In this document: one piece after another, positions 1 to 5,398 of the stretch | Position numbering within the stretch: position 1 is the stretch's first letter | Layout of the letters: the number at the start of each line of letters is the position of its first letter | Assembly: GCA_030039575.1 (NCBI GenBank) | Contig: JASHVH010000006.1 | Span: 1-5,398 of the forward strand | Direction of reading: 5' to 3' | From: Acidimicrobiales bacterium | GTDB taxonomy: Bacteria; Actinomycetota; Acidimicrobiia; Acidimicrobiales; Palsa-688 | DNA: 5,398 bases | The notes under the pieces: model-generated | Databases searched by the model: none | Seen by the model: only the letters and a program-made list of their open reading frames with translations | Told to the model about the DNA's origin: nothing | Made by a program: the position numbers and the translations under genes

Positions 1-421
1 AGGAGAAGCCGGCCGGCCACGGGTGCCCCCTGAGCACGGCGAACAGGCCCACGAAATCATCTTCAGCTACAACGTCCGACTCCAGCGCCAGCCGGCCTAG
101 CGAACGCCTCACCTCATCCGGAGGGGTGCCGGCCAGGACGGCTGCGGTGAGGACGTCCGTGAGCGCTTGCAAACCTTCCGTGATCGACGCACCGGCCCGG
201 TCATTGACAGCTCTGGCGCTCGTCTCGAGCAGCAGGGCTGCCGTCTCGGGAATATCCAGCCCGAGGGCGAGCTGCGCCCCCACAAAAGACCCGGCAGAAG
301 TGCCGTACACGGCGTCGGCCGCCGCCAGGTCGACGCCCCCCTCGGCCAGGCCGACTGCCAGTCCTGACTCCCACCCGATGCCGACCGGCCCACCACCACC
401 AAGCACGAGCGCGCGGGTCAT
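1..421 (-). CDS. Patatin-like phospholipase family protein, 3' part cut off by the window edge
   Basis: Reading from ATG at 421 down to the left edge gives about 140 uninterrupted residues, so the gene continues outside the window. The start MTRALVLGGGGPVGIGWE carries the glycine-rich oxyanion-hole loop (residues 8-11) typical of patatins. Residues 40-44, GTSAG, form the GxSxG nucleophile elbow with Ser42 as the presumed catalytic serine; the Asp of the Ser-Asp dyad would lie beyond the edge. Such proteins hydrolyse acyl esters of lipids and are usually cytoplasmic or membrane-associated; the substrate here is unknown. An in-frame TAG at 434-436 lies just upstream, so ATG 421 is the first possible ATG start. 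A GAGG abuts the start codon with no spacer, so ribosome binding looks weak or the mRNA is leaderless. The gene follows the exporter on the same strand after 107 bp. Family call is strong; function beyond lipid hydrolysis is inference. Confidence 0.88.
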   Translation of the reverse strand, partial: MTRALVLGGGGPVGIGWESGLAVGLAEGGVDLAAADAVYGTSAGSFVGAQLALGLDIPETAALLLETSARAVNDRAGASITEGLQALTDVLTAAVLAGTPPDEVRRSLGRLALESDVVAEDDFVGLFAVLRGHPWPAGFS

Positions 422-444
422 CCTCGGGAGACGCTAGCAACGCG

Positions 445-475
445 GCGCCGCCGACCCGCTGGGGGCCGGCGGCGC
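445..475 (-). promoter_or_regulatory. GC-rich stem-loop upstream of the patatin gene (terminator or leader hairpin)
   Basis: The arms GCGCCGCCG (445-453) and CGGCGGCGC (467-475) are perfect 9-bp complements around a 13-nt loop; a smaller CCC/GGG pairing is possible inside the loop. All nine pairs are G:C. No T-run follows on either strand, so it is not a textbook intrinsic terminator, although high-GC bacteria often use stems without a T-run. It lies 23 bp upstream of the patatin start, so it could terminate exporter transcripts or act in the patatin leader. The structure is seen; the function is inference. Confidence 0.45.
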
Positions 476-507
476 AATGTCTTACCTGGTCTCTCGTAAG
501 AGCCCGG

Positions 508-527
508 AGCCCCTCGTCCCGAGGGCT
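508..527 (-). terminator. Stem-loop directly after the exporter stop codon
   Basis: AGCCCCTCG (508-516) pairs with CGAGGGCT (520-527) around a 3-nt loop, with one bulged C. It begins one base past the exporter's TAA (529-531), the position expected of a terminator or a 3'-end-stabilising hairpin. There is no T-run after it on the minus strand, so termination may be incomplete or Rho-dependent, which would allow some read-through into the patatin gene. Confidence 0.45.
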
Positions 528-528
528 G

Positions 529-2181
529 TTAGGAGCCCGTTTGGCTGGCCGCCTGGCCGGTGGCCAACTGTCCCGCCCGGCTGAGGACGGCCGGTTCAGC
601 GGCCTCCTCCATGCCAAGTGCTTCCTCGAGCTCACTCAGGTCGAGGACAGGCTCCTGCTCCTCGAGCCGGGCCGGCTGCACCGGACGGGCCCCGGCCACC
701 GCTTGAGGCACCGGCTTGATGAAAAACGCCACTATGGCCATGGCCAGCAGGGCGAAACCGGCGCCGACGCCGAAAGCTACGTCGAGCCCGTGGACCAAGA
801 CCACGTCGGCGTGAGAGGTGGCCGCCGAGCCGACCGCGTTGGCCAACTGGGCATGCCCGGTAACTTCACCGAACACGGTCACGAGCACGGCCAGGCCCAG
901 CGCCGCACCCAACTGTTGCACCACGTTGACCAGGCCCGAAGCGGCACCTGCGTCCTTGGGATCCACCCCGGCCAACGACGCCGAAGTCAGGCTCACCAGT
1001 GACAGGCCGACACCGGCTCCGAGGAGCACGAGGTTGAGCAGCACCTGGAGGTAGGACGCACCGGCATGAAGCTGGCTCGAGAGCACCAGGCTGATGGTCG
1101 ACAACGCGACCCCTGACATCATGAGCGCCCTGGCCGGTACCCGGCCCACCAGGACCCTGCTTGCCAGTTGAGAGGCGAGGAACACCGATGCGGGGATGGG
1201 CAGGAACCCGACCCCCACCGTGAGCGGTGAATGTCCCTGGACGTCTTGCAGGAACTGCGAGAGGAAGAAGAAGCTGCCGTACATGCCGGCATAGACCAGG
1301 CCTCGGGCCACGTTGGCACCACTGCGGGTGGGGTTGGCGAGGAGGCGCAAAGGCAAGATCGGTTCTTCGGCTCGACGTTCGTCCCAAATGAAGGCGGCCA
1401 GGAGTACGGCCCCGGCCACAAACGATGCCACCGTGATGGGGTCACCCCACCCGGGCCCTCCGGCTTCGACCAGGCCGAGCACGATCGCGGTCAGCCCCAC
1501 TGTGGACGTGACGGCACCGGCTATGTCGAAGCGCCCGCGGCGCCGGCCGGTTTCAGTGAGGACCGCCCGGCCCACCAACCACACGGCCAGGCCGATGGGG
1601 ACGTTCACGAACATGACCCACCGCCAAGAGGTCCACTCGACCAGCACGCCTCCGGCCACCAGCCCGATGGCGCCACCGGCAGCCGACACGGTCGTGAACA
1701 GCCCGATCGCCCGGACCCGCTGGGCTCCCTCGGGGAAGAGGGTGGTGAGCAAGGCCAGCGAAGAGGGAGCGGCAAAGGCGGCGCCGACGCCCTGAAGGGC
1801 CCGGGCTGACAGCAGCATCCATCCGGCCGCCGCGAAACCGCCGGCCAACGAGCTCAGAGAGAAAAGGGCGATGCCGAACAGGAAGGTGCGGCGGCGCCCC
1901 AACAGGTCGCCGGCGCGTGCCCCCAGGAGCAGCAGGCCGCCGAAGGTGAGGATGTAGGCATTGAGCACCCAGGAGAGGCCCGTCCCGGAAAAGCCCAGGC
2001 CACGTTGGATGTGTGGCAGGGCTACGTTCACGATGGTGCCGTCGAGGACGACCATGAGCTGGGCGGTGAGGATGACGAACAAGGAGAGCGACTGCCGTCC
2101 GATGGGCCGGGGAGCGGCCGACAATCGCTCGGCTAGGCGGCCCGGCGAAAAGCGGGCCTCTGTGAGTGTTGAAGTAGGCAT
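529..2181 (-). CDS. DHA2-type MFS multidrug exporter (EmrB/QacA-like, 14 helices expected)
   Basis: A 550-residue membrane protein, the usual length for proton-driven DHA2 exporters, which expel drugs, dyes or other hydrophobic compounds across the inner membrane. Family motifs appear in order: LDGTIVNVALP at 46-56 in helix 1 with Asp47 (motif D1); GARAGDLLGRRRTF at 87-100 with Asp92 and Arg96 (motif A); ARALQGVGAA at 126-135 with Arg127 (motif B); and the glycine-rich antiporter motif C around 166-180. In motif C the usual Gly-Pro is Gly-Leu (173-174). The last ~60 residues (489-550) are not hydrophobic and carry an acidic stretch. ATG 2181 is supported by GAAAGG (complement of 2191-2196) 9 nt upstream. 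It is divergent from the TetR gene and has a good promoter overlapped by operator-like dyads, so repression by that TetR protein is likely. Substrate cannot be read from sequence; a siderophore, antibiotic or metabolite exporter is equally possible. Confidence 0.95.
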   Translation of the reverse strand: MPTSTLTEARFSPGRLAERLSAAPRPIGRQSLSLFVILTAQLMVVLDGTIVNVALPHIQRGLGFSGTGLSWVLNAYILTFGGLLLLGARAGDLLGRRRTFLFGIALFSLSSLAGGFAAAGWMLLSARALQGVGAAFAAPSSLALLTTLFPEGAQRVRAIGLFTTVSAAGGAIGLVAGGVLVEWTSWRWVMFVNVPIGLAVWLVGRAVLTETGRRRGRFDIAGAVTSTVGLTAIVLGLVEAGGPGWGDPITVASFVAGAVLLAAFIWDERRAEEPILPLRLLANPTRSGANVARGLVYAGMYGSFFFLSQFLQDVQGHSPLTVGVGFLPIPASVFLASQLASRVLVGRVPARALMMSGVALSTISLVLSSQLHAGASYLQVLLNLVLLGAGVGLSLVSLTSASLAGVDPKDAGAASGLVNVVQQLGAALGLAVLVTVFGEVTGHAQLANAVGSAATSHADVVLVHGLDVAFGVGAGFALLAMAIVAFFIKPVPQAVAGARPVQPARLEEQEPVLDLSELEEALGMEEAAEPAVLSRAGQLATGQAASQTGS

Positions 2182-2208
2182 TGACTTCTACCTTTCGGCT
2201 GGTATCCT
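2181..2208 (+). promoter_or_regulatory. Predicted promoter of the tetR-family gene
   Basis: TTGACT (2181-2186, 5 of 6 to the -35 consensus) is followed after 16 bp by TATCCT (2203-2208, 4 of 6 to the -10). TGG directly before the -10 gives an extended -10 element. The predicted start point is near 2215, at the left edge of the inner operator dyad, leaving a leader of about 80 nt before ATG 2295. The -35 touches the exporter's start codon (2179-2181). The match is by eye; no start site is known. Confidence 0.5.
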
Positions 2209-2213
2209 GGTGC

Positions 2214-2238
2214 CTAAGTGGAAGCTTCCTCCACTTAG
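2214..2238. promoter_or_regulatory. Operator-like dyad O2 (probable TetR-family binding site)
   Basis: The left arm CTAAGTGGAAG (2214-2224) and right arm CCTCCACTTAG (2228-2238) flank a 3-bp spacer; 10 of 11 arm positions are complementary. The outer 9 bp of each arm are a perfect inverted repeat. The site lies at the predicted start points of both divergent transcripts (near 2215 for the regulator and 2230 for the exporter). The position and 25-bp dyad length suit a TetR dimer or pair of dimers. The repeat is seen; binding is inference. Confidence 0.75.
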
Positions 2239-2265
2239 TATACGGAGGGGGCCTCCGCTTAGCAA
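2237..2265 (-). promoter_or_regulatory. Predicted sigma70-type promoter of the MFS exporter
   Basis: On the minus strand TTGCTA (complement of 2260-2265, 4 of 6 to the -35) is separated by exactly 17 bp from TATACT (complement of 2237-2242, 5 of 6 to the -10). The start point is expected near 2230, giving a leader of about 50 nt before ATG 2181. The 17-bp spacer is nearly all inside dyad O1, so a bound repressor should exclude RNA polymerase. Confidence 0.65.
2238..2262. promoter_or_regulatory. Operator-like dyad O1 between the exporter -35 and -10
   Basis: The left arm GTATACGGAGG (2238-2248) and right arm CCTCCGCTTAG (2252-2262) flank GGG. The inner CGGAGG/CCTCCG is a perfect 6-bp inverted repeat, and 8 of 11 positions pair overall. 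The right arm differs by one base from the right arm of O2 (CCTCCRCTTAG in both). Spacer length and arm length equal those of O2, and the two sites share base 2238. The unpaired positions in the left arm fall on the exporter -10 hexamer, as if promoter function limited operator symmetry. Confidence 0.72.
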
Positions 2266-2294
2266 GAGATATTTCCGCGGAGGTCCAGGAAGCC

Positions 2295-2918
2295 ATGAAT
2301 GGCCAGGTCAGCACCCCAAGCGCCGTCGCCGAGAAGCGGGCGCCGGTGGAAGACGAGGTGGAGGACCAGCGGACCATGCGGGCCGACGCCCGCCGTAACA
2401 ACGAACGTCTGGTGGCCGCGGCCCGGGACGTGTTCAACAAGTACGGCGGCGACGCCTCGATGGAGGCGATCGCGAAGGAAGCCGGAGTCGGCGTGGGTAC
2501 CCTCTACCGCCACTTCCCCAAGCGCATCGACATCGTCGAAGCCGTGTACCGCACCGACGTCGACCAGTTGGTAGAGACAGCCGAAACGGCCGCAGCGGAG
2601 CAGGAGCCCTGGCCTGCCATCGTCACTTGGCTCGACGCGTTCCTCAGCTACGCCCGAGGTAAGAGGACGTTCCTCAACGAGCTGCGGGAGGCGTTCGATA
2701 AGAACCCGGAGCTGAAGATAGCTTCACGGGAGCGGGTCGACCGGGCGGCCGACCTGGTATTGCGCCGGGCTCAGGACGCTGGAGTCGTGCGCACGGATAT
2801 CAACGGCGCTGACCTGATGCAGCTGATGGGGCCGATGTGCACGAATGCCACGCTGTCCGAGGACCAAAGCCACCGGCTAATGGCCATGGTCCTTGACGGC
2901 CTCCGCCAACCTGCGTAG
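2295..2918 (+). CDS. TetR/AcrR-family transcriptional repressor, likely controlling the divergent exporter
   Basis: A 207-residue protein. Residues 31-77 form a TetR-type DNA-binding domain: helix 1 around RLVAAARDVFNKYG (38-51), then the helix-turn-helix SMEAIAKEAGVGVGTLYRHF (55-74), with the family hallmark GTLYRHFP at 68-75. The rest is the alpha-helical ligand-binding and dimerisation region; it reads like the SbtR-type C-terminal group, though this is from memory. ATG 2295 is chosen because GGAGG (2279-2283) and AGGAAG (2287-2292) precede it. The frame is open back to a TTG at 2181, but that would translate both operators and the promoters. ATG 2376 (Met28) is another possible start, just before the conserved domain; the 27 residues before it are poorly structured and acidic. 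The divergent arrangement and the two dyads in between indicate control of the exporter plus autorepression. The ligand is unknown. Confidence 0.93.
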   Translation: MNGQVSTPSAVAEKRAPVEDEVEDQRTMRADARRNNERLVAAARDVFNKYGGDASMEAIAKEAGVGVGTLYRHFPKRIDIVEAVYRTDVDQLVETAETAAAEQEPWPAIVTWLDAFLSYARGKRTFLNELREAFDKNPELKIASRERVDRAADLVLRRAQDAGVVRTDINGADLMQLMGPMCTNATLSEDQSHRLMAMVLDGLRQPA

Positions 2919-2925
2919 CCGCCGC

Positions 2926-2939
2926 CCGTTCCTGAACGG
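2926..2939. terminator. Weak symmetric hairpin in the convergent gap
   Basis: CCGTTC (2926-2931) and GAACGG (2934-2939) are perfect inverted repeats separated by 2 nt, so a real loop would open the innermost pair. The element lies 7 bp past the regulator's stop codon, in the 83-bp gap where the regulator and the GH38 gene converge, so it could serve transcripts from both strands. The stem is short and has no T-run, so the terminator call is tentative. Nothing else is recognisable in 2919-3001. Confidence 0.25.
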
Positions 2940-3001
2940 CGACATGGCCAGGTGGAGCGACGGCGTCGATGTGGCCCGCCGGCTGGAGCGTCAGCGTCCG
3001 C

Positions 3002-5398
3002 CTAAGACGAGATCCCGTCCGGCCCGAGCTGTAAGGAAAGCGCCCGGGTTTCGCCGGCCTTGAGGGTCACGGCCACGGACCTGTCCTGCAACGGCAGAGT
3101 CACCTGGCCCTCTTCGAACACGGTCCCCAGCTTGGCGGCGCGGACTGAGAGGGTGGGGAACTCGACCTGTGTGGTCAGGTCGCCGTCGGCTTGGTTGTTC
3201 AGCCATAGGACCAAATCGTCCCCGTTGTTCGACGCGGTGGCCTGGACCAGCCTGACTTCGGGCTTCTCTACGGCGCAGATGCTCCCCGATTGGGCGGCGT
3301 CCCCACGTTTTGTGCTCGGCGGCGCGACGGCGGCTACCAGTGGGGTGCTGAGCGACTCGCCCAGGCGGGCCCCCAGGCCGGCGGCGCCGCCTTCTGGCCG
3401 AGAGGCGATGGCATAGCGGAAGCTCATCTCACCACCCTGCTCAGTGGGGAAGTTGGTGTCCCATATGTTGTTCAGCACCCAGGAGTAGATGGTGCCCGGT
3501 TCCGGCGCCGCCAACCGTAACGTGCCCGGGAAGGGCGTGTAGGGCGAGTGGATGTCGCCGAACTGCACAAGAGGAGCATCGGCAGTGGCCCAGGCGACGC
3601 TGCCAAGGTCCCCGCCCAGAGCCGCCCAATGCCGGATTGCCCTCATATGTTCCGGGGAACCGGGGACGGTAGGTGCGTCCGCATTGGCCCCGATGCCAGG
3701 CAGCTCGTAGAACATCTCCGGTCCGGGGGGCGCCAGGGGGAAGGCGAAAAACACGCTCTGCTTGTCGACTGTCCTCAGCTTCCACAGACGGTTCTTTATC
3801 TCGACTCGCGGGACCTCCCGCCAGACCGAGATTGTGGTCAGAAGGCTGGAGCAACCGGGGGCCCTCACGTCCAATGTCATACTTTCGCCGAGCTCACTGG
3901 TTTCTCGCTTCACCATAACGGCGCGGTCCCCGGTGAGCCGGTCCGCGATCAGGTCCAGTTCCCGGCTGAACACGCGGCCCGATAAGTGGTCCACCCGTGG
4001 GCTGGTCGCATAACGGTCGAAAATGTAGGTGTTCAGCCCCAAAAGAGCCTGACGGTTGACCAGTTCGCGTCCGGTGCTGCGCTCCCGCACCGAGTTGACC
4101 CAAGCGTCAGGGAGCGAATAGCCAACTTCGTAATATTCGTTGGCCACGGTCGCTTTGCCGGAGCTCGTCACCTCGACGCTGACCGGCGAACCCTCTACAA
4201 CGTTGAACCGGGCGTAGCCGAGAGCGGGGACCTCCTTGGCCAGGAACTCCAGGAAACGGCCTGCGGGACGGTGTTCCACGTGCACCTGAGCCCTGGCGAC
4301 GGTGGCGATCTTCGTCCCGTCCCTGTCGTCCTCCACGGCCACATCGATGGTCGCCGGCACAGTACTGTGGGGCAGGAAAACCCTTACCACGTCGGTGCGC
4401 GCCCACCCGCTCGGGTTGAAGACCAAGATGCTGGCGAGGCCGCGGCTGCCCCTCAGGCGATCGGTGGCGAAGCGTGCCCCCGACGCGACCAAGTCCAGCG
4501 CCGCCTCCCGGGCGTTCTGCGCGTATGAGGCTTTGCGCTGCCACTGGAGGGCGCCCGAACCCCATCCGTCCTCGTCGTCCTCCCAGGGGCTCCGAGCCCC
4601 CCACGTGTGCTCGTCGAACAGGCCGATATCTTCGTACGCTTTCCTGGTACTGCTGCGATGACGCGGGCGCCCGCCATTGCTCAGGACATCGGTCAACGTA
4701 TGCAACGTGGTCCCGACCCGCATGGCTCCCTGGGCCTCTCTGGCCCAGCCAAGCATCCGCGCCCCGGAGCCCAACCCGTCGGCCCACCAGTCCGCCCAGT
4801 CGCCCTCCCATTCGGGGATCCTGTCCCCCAAGCGTTCGACTGCGGCGGCAAAGAACTCCTCGTTGCGGTCGACTCGCAGGTGCGGGTACGCCCAGGTCGA
4901 GTTCCACTCTCTGGCTACCTCGGAGACAGCCAGGTTGGGGGGGGCGTTGTCGCCGTACTTGCCCTGCACCCGGAGGTGGAGGATGTCGTAAGGGTAAGGG
5001 TCGCGCTTGACTTGGGCCGCTTCCGGGAGCCACGTGCCGCTATCGAACGGGTAAGGGCGCTCGGCCAAGGCCGCCAGGTAGCACGGCAGGCTTTCCTCGG
5101 CCACGGAGAACGACTCTGACAGGCCCAGGATGTTGCCTTCCATGTAAGCGTTGCCGTGCAGCGTGTCCGTGAACCAGACCAGGACCCGCTTACCGCTCGG
5201 GGCCTTCCAATAAAAAGGCCGCTCCAGCTGCTCGCCCCCGATGAGGTAGGGGACCGAGCGCCCGGCATAGTTGTGGGCCACCGACAGGTACCGGACGCCG
5301 GCGTCGGAGAGCACTTCGACGAGGCCGGTCACCCCACCGGGTACATCTGTCTGCATGGCGCTGGTGATGGCCAGGCCGTGCTCTGTCCTGAGCGAGAC
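3002..5398 (-). CDS. Glycoside hydrolase family 38 (alpha-mannosidase-like) protein, 5' end outside the window
   Basis: The frame is open from the right edge to TAG at 3002-3004, giving 798 visible residues (numbered here from the edge). ATG 5356 is internal: the 14 codons before it (VSLRTEHGLAITSA) continue the protein. GH38 enzymes are zinc-dependent retaining alpha-mannosidases that trim mannosides. TDVPG at 17-21, followed by a helix and AGVRYLSVAHN, aligns by position with the family's D-P-F-G nucleophile segment, making Asp18 the presumed nucleophile. Further family-like segments are DNAPPN near 150-155, GDWADWWADG at 199-208, and FDEHTWGA at 261-268 in the helical middle domain. From about 323 (SILVFNPSGW) the C-terminal beta-sandwich domains begin. 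The zinc-binding His-x-Asp expected near the N-terminus is outside the window. Substrate, linkage and location are unknown; some GH38 relatives act on other glycans. No sugar transporter or regulator is visible beside it. Confidence 0.88.
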   Translation of the reverse strand, partial: VSLRTEHGLAITSAMQTDVPGGVTGLVEVLSDAGVRYLSVAHNYAGRSVPYLIGGEQLERPFYWKAPSGKRVLVWFTDTLHGNAYMEGNILGLSESFSVAEESLPCYLAALAERPYPFDSGTWLPEAAQVKRDPYPYDILHLRVQGKYGDNAPPNLAVSEVAREWNSTWAYPHLRVDRNEEFFAAAVERLGDRIPEWEGDWADWWADGLGSGARMLGWAREAQGAMRVGTTLHTLTDVLSNGGRPRHRSSTRKAYEDIGLFDEHTWGARSPWEDDEDGWGSGALQWQRKASYAQNAREAALDLVASGARFATDRLRGSRGLASILVFNPSGWARTDVVRVFLPHSTVPATIDVAVEDDRDGTKIATVARAQVHVEHRPAGRFLEFLAKEVPALGYARFNVVEGSPVSVEVTSSGKATVANEYYEVGYSLPDAWVNSVRERSTGRELVNRQALLGLNTYIFDRYATSPRVDHLSGRVFSRELDLIADRLTGDRAVMVKRETSELGESMTLDVRAPGCSSLLTTISVWREVPRVEIKNRLWKLRTVDKQSVFFAFPLAPPGPEMFYELPGIGANADAPTVPGSPEHMRAIRHWAALGGDLGSVAWATADAPLVQFGDIHSPYTPFPGTLRLAAPEPGTIYSWVLNNIWDTNFPTEQGGEMSFRYAIASRPEGGAAGLGARLGESLSTPLVAAVAPPSTKRGDAAQSGSICAVEKPEVRLVQATASNNGDDLVLWLNNQADGDLTTQVEFPTLSVRAAKLGTVFEEGQVTLPLQDRSVAVTLKAGETRALSLQLGPDGISS

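Noticed and set aside
109..635. Minus-strand frames 109-402 and 201-635 as separate small genes.
   Set aside because: The patatin frame from 421 to the left edge carries GGGG and GTSAG motifs; these frames are shifted readings of it and of the exporter tail.
2181..2294. N-terminal extension of the TetR protein from a TTG at 2181 (38 extra residues).
   Set aside because: The stretch contains both promoters and both operator dyads, and its translation does not resemble a TetR N-terminus. ATG 2295 has ribosome-binding sequences at suitable distance.
1553..2440. Long minus-strand open frame (295 codons) spanning the exporter start, control region and tetR start.
   Set aside because: It overlaps two clearly recognised genes in other frames, is rich in Arg/Pro/Gly as expected of a GC-rich shadow frame, and shows no family motif.
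529..2918. Calling the pair a tetracycline resistance (tetA/tetR) module.
   Set aside because: The exporter has DHA2 14-helix features rather than those of the 12-helix TetA proteins of Gram-negative modules, and the TetR-family domain is generic; the substrate cannot be assigned.
4107..5033. Long minus-strand frame (308 codons) inside the GH38 gene, and plus-strand frames such as 1231-1809.
   Set aside because: These lie wholly inside coding regions with strong family motifs and have the composition of out-of-frame high-GC DNA.
3002..5356. ATG 5356 as the true start of the GH38 protein.
   Set aside because: The frame stays open to the window edge with family-like sequence, and the predicted catalytic aspartate would lie only four residues from such a start, so the real N-terminus must be further upstream.
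1..5398. Mobile element, CRISPR array, tRNA or rRNA.
   Set aside because: No terminal inverted repeats with a transposase, regularly spaced repeats, or recognisable tRNA/rRNA segments were found on reading both strands.

Overview
The window looks like ordinary chromosomal DNA from a high-GC Gram-positive bacterium, probably an actinomycete-type lineage. The grounds are consistently G/C-rich third codon positions, long spurious open frames on the opposite strand, and a TetR regulator divergent from a 14-helix drug-exporter-type permease. I cannot name a genus. No RNA gene, insertion sequence, CRISPR array or phage-like block is visible.

Layout, left to right: (1) the 5' part of a patatin-like lipid hydrolase gene on the minus strand, which runs off the left edge (1-421); (2) a 107-bp gap with two GC-rich stem-loops; (3) a complete DHA2-type (EmrB/QacA-like) MFS exporter gene on the minus strand (529-2181); (4) a compact divergent control region (2182-2294); (5) a complete TetR-family regulator gene on the plus strand (2295-2918); (6) an 83-bp convergent gap; (7) a glycoside hydrolase family 38 (alpha-mannosidase-like) gene on the minus strand (3002-5398), whose 5' end lies beyond the right edge.

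The best-supported unit is the regulator/exporter pair. The control region holds two operator-like dyads with the same geometry, 11-bp arms around a 3-bp spacer, placed end to end and sharing one base. One dyad fills the space between the -35 and -10 of the exporter promoter. The other covers the predicted start points of both transcripts. This predicts that the TetR protein represses the exporter and itself, and lets go when it binds a small molecule that the exporter removes. The patatin gene lies downstream of the exporter on the same strand and could be read through, but two hairpins separate them. The GH38 gene faces the regulator and shows no visible link to it. I see nothing that amounts to an entirely new system; the operator/promoter architecture is the feature most worth testing.
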